From Alphaproteobacteria bacterium UBA3307 (lineage in GTDB: Bacteria; Pseudomonadota; Alphaproteobacteria; RF32; CAG-239), in NCBI GenBank assembly GCA_002361365.1, contig DEST01000115.1, forward strand, positions 61,180 to 108,163: a DNA stretch of 46,984 nt, read 5' to 3'. The notes below the pieces were generated by a model, which saw nothing but the letters and a program-made list of their open reading frames with translations, did no database searches and was not told the DNA's origin. Both the position numbers and the translations under genes were made by a program. The first letter of the stretch is position 1. Every line of letters starts with the position of its first letter. Shown here piece by piece: positions 16,933 to 24,948 of the stretch.

Positions 16933-18496
16933 TTTTTCTCCTCATTGCGCCAAGTAATTCTCTAAAATCAATAATATGTAATATTTTAGCTGCTGTTATA
17001 AAAATTGCAAGAGCCAAAATTCCGCTGCAAGCCAAAACTCCGAAAACGTATAAATTGCTTGTTAAATACCGCGGAAAATATGATTGTACCGCATACAAAA
17101 ACCACCACACACCGCACCCCATAACAATTGCGGCAAATATAATTTTGCTCATTTTAACAAGCAATTGTTTTTTAAACTGCCAATACCCGCGTCTTTTCAG
17201 TCCGCAAATGTATTGTCCGAGAGATACAAAGGCGGCTATTGTTGTTGCCATTGCAATCCCGATATGTCCAAAATATTGCATTAGGATAATATTAAAACTA
17301 AGATTGGTAACAAACACCCAAAAGCTATATTTTACCGGAGTTACGGTATCTCCACGAGCAAAAAAATTAGGCATTAGGGCTTTAGTTATTACGTAGCAAG
17401 GCAAACCGACAGAATAAGCAATTACTGCATAAGCAGTCTGTGTGGCATCGGCGGTTGTGAACTGCCCGTGACGAAATAAAAATGTTACAATCGGCTGAGC
17501 CAAAACAATCAACAGCACTGCGGCCGGAAACGAGAGTAACAGCCCATATTCCACCGCTTTATCTTGTGCCGTGCGAGCATTATTGGTATCTTTAGCTTTC
17601 AAAAATTTAGATAGAATCGGCAACAATGCCACGCTGATAGCCGCACCGACCACTCCGAGCGGTAATTGTTGCAAGCGATTTGCGTAATAAAGCCACGAAA
17701 TAGCGCCTGAACCCGCAAGTGAAACCAAAATTGTATCTACTGCCATATTGATTTGATAAATTCCGGCACCGACAATCCCCGGAGCAATTCGCTTAAACAA
17801 AGTTTTTATCTCCGGATTGCGCATAATCTTGCTCAAATGCAAATAAGGGTGCAACACAATTCCGGCACGCCGTAAAAATATATGCAGCCACAGCATTTCC
17901 AACACACCGGCAACTGTTATTCCGAGTGCAAATCCGTGTGCCGGTGTCGGCATAAAAGGCACAAAAACAAAGGCCGAAAAGATAATCGTTAAGTTTAAGA
18001 TAATCGGTGCTGCTGCCGGCGCGGCAAACTTTTCTAAAGAATTAAGAATACCACCCTGAAAAGATACTATTGAAATCAGTAATAAGAACGGAAATGTAAT
18101 GCGGCAAAGCTCGATTGCCAATTCGATTTTTCCGGCATCATTATGAAATCCGGGAGCTAAAATTGCAACTACATACGGCATTAAAAGTTCAAACAACACT
18201 ACCAACAAACCGACAATCACCGCCAAAATCATCATTGCTTGAGCAGCAAAGAAAACCGAGCGTTTTTTGCCTTCTGTTACCAATTTTTGTGAAAAAAGCG
18301 GAACAAAGGCACTGGTAAACGCACCTTCGGCAAATAAGCTACGGAATAAATTAGGCAGCTTAAATGCCACCACAAACGCATCGGCAAGAGCGCTTGCCCC
18401 CATAAAATAGGCAAGCACCATATCGCGTACGAAACCGGTAACGCGGCTGATGAGCGTAAAACCGCCGAATGTAGCAATCGATTTAAATAAAGACAT
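16925..18496 (-). CDS. murJ: lipid II flippase MurJ
   Basis: Flips lipid-linked peptidoglycan precursor across the inner membrane. This 523-residue protein has about 14 TM helices. The N-terminal block is SLFKSIATFGGFTLISRVTGFVRD, followed by ADAFVVAFKLPNLFRSLFAEGAFTSAF, the MviN/MurJ signature. The GRxxD-type arginine region is intact (SRVTGFVRD). AAGGGAACG precedes the ATG. It leads a five-gene minus-strand operon (murJ, DUF2333, Nfu, Bax-like, kinase). Confidence 0.96.
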   Translation of the reverse strand: MSLFKSIATFGGFTLISRVTGFVRDMVLAYFMGASALADAFVVAFKLPNLFRSLFAEGAFTSAFVPLFSQKLVTEGKKRSVFFAAQAMMILAVIVGLLVVLFELLMPYVVAILAPGFHNDAGKIELAIELCRITFPFLLLISIVSFQGGILNSLEKFAAPAAAPIILNLTIIFSAFVFVPFMPTPAHGFALGITVAGVLEMLWLHIFLRRAGIVLHPYLHLSKIMRNPEIKTLFKRIAPGIVGAGIYQINMAVDTILVSLAGSGAISWLYYANRLQQLPLGVVGAAISVALLPILSKFLKAKDTNNARTAQDKAVEYGLLLSFPAAVLLIVLAQPIVTFLFRHGQFTTADATQTAYAVIAYSVGLPCYVITKALMPNFFARGDTVTPVKYSFWVFVTNLSFNIILMQYFGHIGIAMATTIAAFVSLGQYICGLKRRGYWQFKKQLLVKMSKIIFAAIVMGCGVWWFLYAVQSYFPRYLTSNLYVFGVLACSGILALAIFITAAKILHIIDFRELLGAMRRKNV

Positions 18497-18599
18497 TTAT
18501 TTCGTTCCCTTTCCTTGGTATTTTTATCCTATTTTCCGGCGTTTGTATAATAAATAAGTCGATTTTATCACAATTATTTCATTTTTTTCAAAAAATGCC

Positions 18600-18628
18600 T
18601 TGACAAAAAATATTTAATATGTTATGGT
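18600..18628 (+). promoter_or_regulatory. sigma-70 type promoter
   Basis: A perfect TTGACA at 18600-18605 and TATGGT at 18623-18628 are spaced by 17 bp, about 55 bp before the ATG of the next gene. The leader contains a small hairpin, GATTC-GTCA-GAATC, at about 18647-18660. Confidence 0.65.
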
Positions 18629-18683
18629 TAGACAAAAGATAGCAGAGATTCGTCAGAATCAGGATATGTAAAGGAATAAGAAA

Positions 18684-19133
18684 ATGAGTGAAAGAGCCAG
18701 ATTTAAAAAAGCTATACCATTGGTCAGCGTACAATATTATAATGATATCAAAACTGAACCGTTGGCAACTGCTTATTATCGCGGCGACGTATTAAAGTAT
18801 GCCGGTGATATCATCAGTCCGGAGCAGGTTGCACAGGAAAATGTACGAACTGTCAAAGTTCAGCAGTACATCCGCAACCATATTGCCAAAGAAGGCGGGA
18901 GCATTATCGCAGAAGGAATTGAAGAAAATATAAAAGTTGATACCCCGACAATCCGTAGAGAATACGCTCTGAGTCCGCAAGATTATGGGAGAGGGAAAAT
19001 GCAGTTGGACCATGGCAAAACCGAAGAACCGACCGGGCCGGAAAAAGAGTTTATGGCTAAAGTTGTGCAAATGGAAAATCGACAAGTACCGAACAGATTT
19101 AAGATTAACACTCAAGGTAGGCAAAACGGATAA
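18684..19133 (+). CDS. hypothetical protein, 149 aa
   Basis: I do not recognise a family. The product is hydrophilic, without signal peptide or TM, and its C-terminal third (KTEEPTGPEKEFMAKVVQMENRQVPNR) looks disordered. AAGGA precedes the ATG by 9 bp, and a good promoter and terminator frame it, so it is a single-gene unit that is probably well expressed. It is divergent from murJ. Confidence 0.75.
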   Translation: MSERARFKKAIPLVSVQYYNDIKTEPLATAYYRGDVLKYAGDIISPEQVAQENVRTVKVQQYIRNHIAKEGGSIIAEGIEENIKVDTPTIRREYALSPQDYGRGKMQLDHGKTEEPTGPEKEFMAKVVQMENRQVPNRFKINTQGRQNG

Positions 19134-19156
19134 TTTATATCGCGTTATATCAATGT

Positions 19157-19183
19157 CAAAAACCCGCTTCGGCGGGATTTTTG
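19157..19183 (+). terminator. rho-independent terminator
   Basis: The stem CCCGC-TTCG-GCGGG has a stable UUCG tetraloop and is followed by ATTTTTGG, 24 bp after the stop of the 149-residue gene. Confidence 0.88.
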
Positions 19184-19297
19184 GTGTAATAATACAAAAT
19201 AATTTGAAATATCCTTAGATTTATATTGTCAGCGCTTGAAAAAGCATCGATTGTGCATATTTTAAATATCCCAGCAAACATAACAAAGGAGGAAAAT

Positions 19298-19537
19298 ATG
19301 TCTGAACATAACGGATTTTGGAAAACATCTGAACCGTCGAAGCACGCATGGAGTAGTTCTGAACAATCTACCGATAGCCTAAAAGAAAAATTTTCGACAC
19401 ATCACCGACGTGTTATTGATGAAATTGAGGTTGCCGATACTGATTTTTATGAAGATAATATTTATGATGAGCCGGAATATTGGCGCTCCGGACACTATTT
19501 TTCCACCGGAGAAAAAAGGCATCGGGCACGGCAATAA
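19298..19537 (+). CDS. small acidic hypothetical protein, 79 aa
   Basis: Unknown protein. The ATG at 19298 is chosen because AAGGAGG lies 5 bp upstream; a longer reading frame upstream has no such site. The start MSEHNGFWKT resembles MTEEKGFWHKT of the gene at 19992. An acidic stretch (IDEIEVADTDFYEDNIYDEPEY) also recalls the acidic tail of that protein. So it may be a relative that lacks the 11-residue repeats. No TM or signal peptide. Confidence 0.6.
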   Translation: MSEHNGFWKTSEPSKHAWSSSEQSTDSLKEKFSTHHRRVIDEIEVADTDFYEDNIYDEPEYWRSGHYFSTGEKRHRARQ

Positions 19538-19641
19538 GTATACTAAAATGTTTTTAATACTTTTTATCTTCATCAAGCGGTCATCTTGCAAAAATAAATC
19601 AGCCTCTTATTTATGTTGAGGCATAACAAAGGAGAAAAACA

Positions 19642-19977
19642 ATGAAAAAACTATTGATATATTCGGCTTTGGGAATTTTAAGCTTTACACTTGCCGATGT
19701 TTGTATGGCACAAGATTACGTGCAAACAGCAGAAAATCAGGGAGTATGGGATACCACTAAAGATGTGGCAAAAGATACTTGGGACGGCACTAAAAACGTG
19801 GCAAATGATGTTTGGGATGGCACTAAAAAAGTCAGCAGTGATGTTTGGGACGGTACCAAAAATGTAGCAAGCGATGTTAAAGATGGTATCAATGGAGATG
19901 AGCCGACTGCACAATCGGCGGCAACAACTCCGAGTGCAACAGACGCACAGCATAATAACACAATAACAAATGATTAA
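19642..19977 (+). CDS. exported protein with 11-residue WDGTK repeats
   Basis: A signal peptide (about 1-23, ending CMA) is followed by about four tandem 11-residue units of the form DxWDGTKxVAx, then a disordered Ser/Thr/Ala/Gln-rich tail. Eleven-residue periodicity with alternating charges is typical of LEA-like or YtxH-like amphipathic helices that bind membranes or protect proteins under stress; that parallel is inference. AAGGAG precedes the ATG. The next gene repeats the same unit without a signal peptide, so the two look like an extracytoplasmic/cytoplasmic pair in one operon. Confidence 0.8.
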   Translation: MKKLLIYSALGILSFTLADVCMAQDYVQTAENQGVWDTTKDVAKDTWDGTKNVANDVWDGTKKVSSDVWDGTKNVASDVKDGINGDEPTAQSAATTPSATDAQHNNTITND

Positions 19978-19991
19978 ACAAGGAGATTAAA

Positions 19992-20372
19992 ATGACAGAA
20001 GAAAAGGGATTTTGGCATAAAACCAAAGAAGTGACCAATAATTTATGGGACGGCACTAAAGAAGTAACAAGCGATGTTTGGGAAGGCACAAAAAACGTTA
20101 CCGAAGATGTTTGGGACGGTACTAAAAGTGTTGCCGGCAGCGTTAAAAATGTGTTCACCAAAGATGATGACCGCGATGAAAATATGTCGGAGCTTGATGA
20201 GGAAATAGATTACATCGAAGAAGATTTTGACGATGATGATTTTGAACCGCAAGATTTTGTTGATGATTCAGATTTGAATCCAGCCAAAAATATGCATTCC
20301 GCTTCAGCGACACATCATTCGCGCAAAGAAGCAGAACTTCGCTCGGCTCAACACGCAGCACGTAGCCATTAG
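19992..20372 (+). CDS. cytoplasmic partner with 11-residue WDGTK repeats and acidic tail
   Basis: 126 residues. After MTEEKGFWHKTKEV come about four 11-residue units (NLWDGTKEVTS, DVWEGTKNVTE, DVWDGTKSVAG, SVKNVFTKDDD). A very acidic segment follows (DEEIDYIEEDFDDDDFEPQDF), then a His/Ala/Arg-rich end. There is no signal peptide. AGGAG precedes the ATG, 14 bp after the previous stop. It is evidently a paralogue of the exported repeat protein; function unknown. Confidence 0.8.
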   Translation: MTEEKGFWHKTKEVTNNLWDGTKEVTSDVWEGTKNVTEDVWDGTKSVAGSVKNVFTKDDDRDENMSELDEEIDYIEEDFDDDDFEPQDFVDDSDLNPAKNMHSASATHHSRKEAELRSAQHAARSH

Positions 20373-20389
20373 ATATCCGCTGTTATTAA

Positions 20390-20423
20390 CAAAATAAACG
20401 CCCTCTACTGGGCGTTTTTTGTT
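20390..20423 (+). terminator. rho-independent terminator of the repeat-protein operon
   Basis: The stem ACGCCC / GGGCGT with a 6-nt loop, extended by A/T pairs, is followed by six T. It sits just before the 3' end of tRNA-Ser, which lies on the opposite strand. Confidence 0.9.
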
Positions 20424-20425
20424 AA

Positions 20426-20516
20426 TGGCGGATAGAGAGGGATTCGAACCCTCGATACCCTTTAGAGGTATACACGATTTCCAATCGTGCGCCTTAGGCC
20501 ACTCGGCCATCTATCC
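20426..20516 (-). tRNA. tRNA-Ser(GGA)
   Basis: The minus strand gives the acceptor stem GGATAGA / TCTATCC with encoded CCA. The anticodon loop TTGGAAA has anticodon GGA (codons UCC/UCU). A long variable arm, typical of tRNA-Ser, and the T-loop TTCGAAT follow. It is complete at 91 nt including CCA. Confidence 0.96.
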
Positions 20517-20719
20517 ATTTTATAAGGGGCTGCCCCCCTAAACACTATCGCATATATAAACCTATATTTTTATTTTCGCAAGTATTTTTTTCTTTTTCTC
20601 AATATATTATATTCTCTGACTTGTTTATTATTTATTCTCTGTATTTTCTGTTGAAAAATGTGAAATTTTATCATATAAAAAAACAAAGTTTGTATTATTA
20701 ACTATTAAAAATTTTGCCT

Positions 20720-21679
20720 ATGATTATCAAAGAAAAAAGTTTCAAAATCAAAAAGATTAAAGAAACAAACGAAAATTGGCTGTTATATCCTAAAGGGGAA
20801 GCTCAGCCATTGATTGTTCCCAAAGCAAAAATTTGCGCTAAATTACCTCCTGTTTGGAAGTTTCCGTGGCAATGCCATACGCTCAATCTTAAAAGTGTTG
20901 CGGATTATGTGATTTACGCCGAGATGGACGGTGCTGTTTTGCGTAATATAGCGGAAGATAATTACCCTGAGCACGTCAAACAAAGGATTGCGCAAATTCG
21001 TCAATGCGAGGAAGCGTTTGAGCAAGAAAAACGTGAACACATTGGTTCGCTGAAAGTTCTGCTTGAGGAATATTTGCCGCAGGTGCCTGAAATTAAGGAA
21101 CTTGAAGACAATATTTCCGAATTGCCGGTGTGTTGGCGGATGTATCTTAAAATGCTGTTGCCGATGCAGTATCAAAATGCTGATTCGCGGCAACGCCTGA
21201 CGTTGATGTATGTACTGATTACAATTGCCAACCGCATCTATAAGCGTTATGTGAACACAGATGAAATGTTTGATGTAAATTGTGCAGTAGTAGATTTTAC
21301 GTTGCGCCATTGGACTGTTTTTGATTTGACGGATGTTTTGGTTGAAGAAATAGAAAACAAACCGAAACATCAAAACAGCAAGGCATTTGACGCCTATTTC
21401 GAAGTTCGTGCCGAATTGCGCCGAGTTTTACCGCAAGCACCGCAAAGATTGGAGGTATATCTGGTTCAAACAGTGTGTAGTTTGTTGGAAACGTATGCCG
21501 AAGATTTGGCGTTGTTAAACGGCAAGCGTTCATACACACTTTTGGGCGAATCTGTTTCTGGAGATAGTGCGGCATATCGATTGTTGCGTCAAGAAATGAA
21601 GCTACCAAAAATTTCGTCTTTAATTGTGGAAAAGCAATTTACTGACGAAGATGTGGCCAATTTCAATTTAAGTTGCTAA
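20720..21679 (+). CDS. hypothetical protein, 319 aa
   Basis: I do not recognise it. It is a soluble, mostly helical protein without signal peptide or TM. It has several aromatic-rich helices (LPVCWRMYLKMLLPMQYQ) and leucine-rich amphipathic segments. The ATG at 20720 is preferred to a TTG six bases earlier; neither has a Shine-Dalgarno sequence. A strong terminator follows 7 bp after the stop. It sits just before the tRNA-Ala island with core-like codon use, so it is probably host chromosome and not island. Confidence 0.7.
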   Translation: MIIKEKSFKIKKIKETNENWLLYPKGEAQPLIVPKAKICAKLPPVWKFPWQCHTLNLKSVADYVIYAEMDGAVLRNIAEDNYPEHVKQRIAQIRQCEEAFEQEKREHIGSLKVLLEEYLPQVPEIKELEDNISELPVCWRMYLKMLLPMQYQNADSRQRLTLMYVLITIANRIYKRYVNTDEMFDVNCAVVDFTLRHWTVFDLTDVLVEEIENKPKHQNSKAFDAYFEVRAELRRVLPQAPQRLEVYLVQTVCSLLETYAEDLALLNGKRSYTLLGESVSGDSAAYRLLRQEMKLPKISSLIVEKQFTDEDVANFNLSC

Positions 21680-21685
21680 TCTGAG

Positions 21686-21716
21686 CAAAAGACCGCATTC
21701 ACCGTGCGGTCTTTTT
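21686..21716 (+). terminator. rho-independent terminator
   Basis: The stem AAAGACCGCA / TGCGGTCTTT with a 6-nt loop and T run lies 7 bp after the stop of the 319-residue gene. Confidence 0.9.
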
Positions 21717-21821
21717 AAATTTGCTTGTATTTATGATTTTTGCATAAAAAAATATGACAGTGAAAAAATTTTCTTGATTTTCAGAATTAAATTTGTTACA
21801 CAGGTAGTGTTTGAAAATGTC

Positions 21822-21897
21822 GGGGGTATAGCTCAGCTGGGAGAGCGCAACGTTCGCAATGTTGAGGTCGGGAGTTCGATCCTCCCTATCTCCACCA
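21822..21897 (+). tRNA. tRNA-Ala(CGC), left edge of the island
   Basis: A full cloverleaf is present: acceptor GGGGGTA / TATCTCC, D-arm GCTCAGCTGGGAGAGC, anticodon loop TTCGCAA with anticodon CGC, T-arm GGGAGTTCGATCCTCCC, and encoded CCA. The third acceptor pair is G-U, the alanine identity element, which confirms the assignment. Its 3' end is duplicated downstream, as at integration sites. Confidence 0.95.
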
Positions 21898-21914
21898 TTA
21901 AAGAAAAGACGAGG
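21877..21914 (+). repeat. 38-bp direct repeat, copy 1 (tRNA-Ala 3' end, att-like)
   Basis: This copy runs from the T-loop of tRNA-Ala through the acceptor strand and CCA into the left arm of the following terminator. It is identical, base for base, to 22111-22148. Duplication of a tRNA 3' end is the usual mark of site-specific integration. Confidence 0.92.
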
Positions 21915-21936
21915 TTATGCCTCGTCTTTCGTTTTT
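21905..21936 (+). terminator. tRNA-Ala terminator (copy A of a recurring terminator)
   Basis: The stem AAAGACGAGG / CCTCGTCTTT has a 5-nt loop and the tail CGTTTTT. A nearly identical hairpin and tail occur at 28120-28151, with one loop difference across about 35 bp. Confidence 0.92.
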
Positions 21937-22110
21937 AAATAAAATAGGAGGAGCGAACGAGCGACCGTAGGGAGGGAGCCGGAGGAACAAAAATATCCGG
22001 TGGAGATTTTTATGACGACGGGCGAAGACCACTTAATGAGAGAACAAGCGAGAGCGAAGTTATCGAATTTAGTGGACGAGTGCCCGCAGCAAGCCGAAGG
22101 CGCCGCAAGA

Positions 22111-22148
22111 CGATCCTCCCTATCTCCACCATTAAAGAAAAGACGAGG
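22111..22148 (+). repeat. 38-bp direct repeat, copy 2 (orphan tRNA-Ala 3' end)
   Basis: An exact copy of 21877-21914 without the 5' part of a tRNA. It is a tRNA end fossil or attachment site. It is followed by a terminator related to those elsewhere in the island. Confidence 0.92.
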
Positions 22149-22175
22149 ATGCATATCTTCGGTTTTTCGTTTTTT
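22144..22175 (+). terminator. terminator-like hairpin after the second repeat
   Basis: The stem CGAGGAT / ATCTTCG (one G-U) has loop GCAT and then TTTTTCGTTTTTT. The tail matches the other island terminators. Confidence 0.6.
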
Positions 22176-22357
22176 AAGTAATCCGCGGTGGAAGCCTAGT
22201 TGTGGCAATGGTTTAAGAGGTGTTGTCTGCGGTATTGTAAGAGCATAAATTTTGATATTTCCACCGCTAAAATCTCTTCTAAAAGCCGAAATATATACTT
22301 TTTAAGGTAGTTGCTTTCAAAATACGCCCAAGAAGTATTTTACAGGTTTTTCAGCTT

Positions 22358-22510
22358 TTAAACACCAAAAGTTTCGCACTTAATGCTTATTGCTATGCAA
22401 TAATGATATTTCAAACTAACCGTCGGTGTTTCAGATTGATTGGCCTTTGCTGCCAATTCATTAAGTCGAGCATTTTCGGTTATTGGCAGTTCCATATTGT
22501 TTTGCGACAT
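22358..22510 (-). CDS. small hypothetical protein, 50 aa
   Basis: On the minus strand GAGGATAAT leads to an ATG whose product starts MSQNNMELPITENARLNEL. The TAA stop of the preceding gene and this ATG are separated by one base, so translation could be coupled. The product is hydrophilic at first and ends KYHYCIAISIKCETFGV. No family recognised. It could instead be a frameshifted tail of something longer. Confidence 0.4.
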   Translation of the reverse strand: MSQNNMELPITENARLNELAAKANQSETPTVSLKYHYCIAISIKCETFGV

Positions 22511-22511
22511 A

Positions 22512-23630
22512 TTATCCTCGAGTTTCTTCCTTAGTCAACAATGCCCAGCCTTCTGGTAGTACGGATTGCGTATCGGTTGTTTTATTGTTTTCGGATTGCG
22601 GCGGGATTCTATTATCTCCGGAGTTATATTTTTCACTGTTACTGGCAACGGTTGCATTCGGATCGTACAACCCGCGGCGCCGCTTTATTTTTTCATCAAC
22701 AGCGGCAAAAGCAACATCTATATTGTGTCTCGGACGTAAAACACCTTGTGCAAGTTGCACACTGGCCTTTTTGTCGTTAGCTTTTTGTAATTCGGATGCA
22801 TTAATTGCGTCAGCTATTTGATTATCCTTTGTTCCCATCGTATTTGAATCTAAATCAAGGTAGCGTACCGCTTCCTGTGCTTCATATTTTATATCCAAAT
22901 CAGACATTGGCTGACCGGATAGAAATTTCTTTATATTTTCCAAGCGGTGAGCATAAGCTATTTTAACACCTTCTTTAAGAGCCCAACCATTATTTCGGAT
23001 ATCCTTCAGACATTCATTGGCAATCCCCAGAACAACATTTTTATCTAAAATCTTCTCATTTTTTAATAATTGTTTGAGTATGGTTGTCCGAAAATTGTGT
23101 TCATTTTTTGCTAAATTGCACAAAAATATCATTGCCGCCACAATTTTACCTTTTTCTTGCGAATTTTTTTGAAATTCCTGCTTGTTTGCAATATCTTGCT
23201 TATAAGCTTCTTTACCGGCATCTGTGCTGAGAATTGTTTTGGTATAAACATCAAAACCTTCCTTAACAAGACCAAACAAATATGCAATAACCGCGGCGCG
23301 CAAGCCTTCCTCTCCGTTCTGAACGTCAACATATTTGTGCGCATAATTATCAGCGTGAGGCTGTTTTGCCAATCCTTGCTCCTTGAACTTTTCTTGTTCC
23401 ATATCATTTTTAAGTTGATTACCATACATCAGGTTTTCGGTAACTTTGATTGTTTTTTCCAAACCAGGAAGATGGCTAAAATCTTCTGGTGTAAAGAGAT
23501 TAGAGCCATTAGCTGTTAAACCGCTGTAAAACATTACAGCTGTCATCATTTTTTGCTTAAAATTATGCCTGTCTATTTTAAAAATAGACTTCAATATTTC
23601 TTTTGCTTCTGCTCTTTGCAACTTATCCAT
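22512..23630 (-). CDS. island hypothetical protein, 372 aa
   Basis: Unknown. It is a soluble, lysine/asparagine-rich, mainly helical protein. Its C-terminal 80 residues are disordered and basic (KIKRRRGLYDPNATVASNSE, then Asn/Ser/Thr-rich). There is no signal peptide or TM. It belongs to a loose minus-strand set in the island with the genes at 23725, 24655 and 24949. A disordered C-tail on a helical body is seen in some secreted effectors, but nothing here proves secretion. Confidence 0.7.
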   Translation of the reverse strand: MDKLQRAEAKEILKSIFKIDRHNFKQKMMTAVMFYSGLTANGSNLFTPEDFSHLPGLEKTIKVTENLMYGNQLKNDMEQEKFKEQGLAKQPHADNYAHKYVDVQNGEEGLRAAVIAYLFGLVKEGFDVYTKTILSTDAGKEAYKQDIANKQEFQKNSQEKGKIVAAMIFLCNLAKNEHNFRTTILKQLLKNEKILDKNVVLGIANECLKDIRNNGWALKEGVKIAYAHRLENIKKFLSGQPMSDLDIKYEAQEAVRYLDLDSNTMGTKDNQIADAINASELQKANDKKASVQLAQGVLRPRHNIDVAFAAVDEKIKRRRGLYDPNATVASNSEKYNSGDNRIPPQSENNKTTDTQSVLPEGWALLTKEETRG

Positions 23631-23724
23631 GTCTCTCTCCGTCTCGTTGCCTTATTGTAGCATATTTTGTGACATAAATCTAGCATATTATGCAATAAGA
23701 TGTTTTAGACATCAGATTATTCAG

Positions 23725-24606
23725 TTATCTGCCATAGCCATCGTTACTGTTCGGCACATAACCTTTCTTTTCATCTGTAAATTCAATCATCCGGCGGAAA
23801 TTATAATCAACATACTGATTCTCAAAAACTACTTCTTTTCCGGCATTGTAGCATGGCACCCAACCGCCGGTTTTATCTGTTTTAACTCTATCCATCATTT
23901 GCGGATCGGTCGTCAAAATAATGAAATCCGATTTTCCGTCATAAATTGTCATAGCGCCGCCGTTATAAGAACTGCAACTTTTTCCGTCTTTTGAATAACC
24001 TAAGTGTTCCAAGTCAACTTGTCCGTGCTTACCGAGTCTCTTTTCCCATCTATCCCAAGACTGATATTTTTCGCCATCTGATAAAACAATATAATTTTTA
24101 CCTTCCTCGAATCCTTTCAGTCCTAACTCTTCCAACATCTTTTGGGCAGCTTCTACATATTTACAAGCATGATCGTATGACGCATTATTTTTGACATTTG
24201 CCATTCTATTGTGGTGGATTTTAAACATTGCATCAAATTTATCATTTAGCGTCGAATCATCAAAGCATACATCACGACCACCCTTATAAAATCTGACAGG
24301 CACTGTTGTATTTTCGCATCCCATCGCTTTTTGCGCCCGTTCTATTATTGCCAAATCACAGGTGTATATATCAAACTTTCCGTTAGCCGGAGAAATTACG
24401 CCGACACCGCCTTCATAAGTTGCTCCTTTTTCCGTATTCGGACGATAGAAGTGCTCATTATCAAACGAATATTTCTTACCGCCGAGAGAGAATACATATC
24501 CCATACCGGCAGGAATAACGACGTAGTCGTAATTAAGTTCGTATCCGGTTAAACCAAGCTCATTTAGGAAGCGCATTGCTTGTGCATTTGCTAAACTTTG
24601 ATTCAT
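23725..24606 (-). CDS. island protein with two tandem copies of a ~145-residue domain
   Basis: Unknown family, 293 residues. The halves align with each other. FLNELGLTGYELNYDYVVI matches MLEELGLKGFEEGKNYIVL. GGVGVISPANGKFDIYTCD matches GGAMTIYDGKSDFIILTTD. VPVRFYKGGRDVCFDDSTLN matches VPCYNAGKEVVFENQYVD, followed in both by a helix around FRRM / KFDAMF. Each unit looks like a small alpha/beta domain rich in Tyr, Gly and Asp. No signal peptide. AAGGAGA lies a few bases upstream of the ATG. The internal duplication suggests a binding protein with two similar lobes; the ligand is unknown. Confidence 0.75.
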   Translation of the reverse strand: MNQSLANAQAMRFLNELGLTGYELNYDYVVIPAGMGYVFSLGGKKYSFDNEHFYRPNTEKGATYEGGVGVISPANGKFDIYTCDLAIIERAQKAMGCENTTVPVRFYKGGRDVCFDDSTLNDKFDAMFKIHHNRMANVKNNASYDHACKYVEAAQKMLEELGLKGFEEGKNYIVLSDGEKYQSWDRWEKRLGKHGQVDLEHLGYSKDGKSCSSYNGGAMTIYDGKSDFIILTTDPQMMDRVKTDKTGGWVPCYNAGKEVVFENQYVDYNFRRMIEFTDEKKGYVPNSNDGYGR

Positions 24607-24654
24607 CTGCTTTCTCCTTAAACTTATTATTCAATTATATTTATATCCGTTTTT

Positions 24655-24898
24655 CTAGTCTTTCACCTTTGTCCTCAACATCCTGTCTATAAATTTACTA
24701 ATCTGTTTTTCTCCATCTCTTAATGTTTTATTCAGTCTTTTATTTTCTAACCTAACGTCAATACCAACCTTTTCTGCTACTTTGTCTATTCCTGTATTAT
24801 GGGTAAAATTATCAACCTTTTTCAACAGCAGATTTAAATTCTTCTTTATCAATCTTGCCTGATATATAATCTTTAATATCATCTACAAAATGTTTCAT
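24655..24898 (-). pseudogene. small island gene with an apparent frameshift (~80 aa if repaired)
   Basis: A good start (AGAGGTAGAAG then ATG at 24898) opens MKHFVDDIKDYISGKIDKEE and stops after 28 codons at TGA-TAA (24812-24809). Skipping one base at the run AAAAAGG (about 24815-24821) continues into a frame reading VDNFTHNTGIDKVAEKVG and ending at 24655. The joined product would be a soluble helical protein of about 80 residues. Either a one-base insertion has broken the gene, or the run is a slippage site or a sequence error. The first 20 residues faintly resemble small immunity proteins; this is a weak impression. Confidence 0.55.
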
Positions 24899-24948
24899 CT
24901 TCTACCTCTTTCACTAATCAAAACAGAAATGTTTATGAAAGTTGCTTT

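Larger units (their letters stand above)
21898..22357. other. 460-bp non-coding stretch after tRNA-Ala
   Basis: It contains two terminators and the second 38-bp repeat. Between them are about 170 bp of unusually G+A-rich, GC-richer sequence with repeated GAGCGA/AGGGAGG words (about 21948-22110), unlike the AT-rich neighbours. Open frames here lack Shine-Dalgarno sites and read through the repeat, so I call none of them. 22180-22357 is AT-rich with nothing I recognise. Confidence 0.6.

Noticed and set aside
19678..20161. Long antisense frames opposite the WDGTK repeat genes
   Set aside because: Created by the repeated codons; the plus-strand genes have Shine-Dalgarno sites, a signal peptide and conserved repeats, the antisense frames have none.
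20524..20539. GGGGC-TG-CCCCC hairpin upstream of tRNA-Ser
   Set aside because: Short, without a T-tract; more likely the GC-rich discriminator/leader of the tRNA promoter than a separate element.
21915..22248. Overlapping open frames on both strands (about 80-97 codons) in the tRNA-Ala spacer
   Set aside because: They read through the tRNA end repeat and terminator arms, lack ribosome binding sites, and their length is explained by the local G+A bias.
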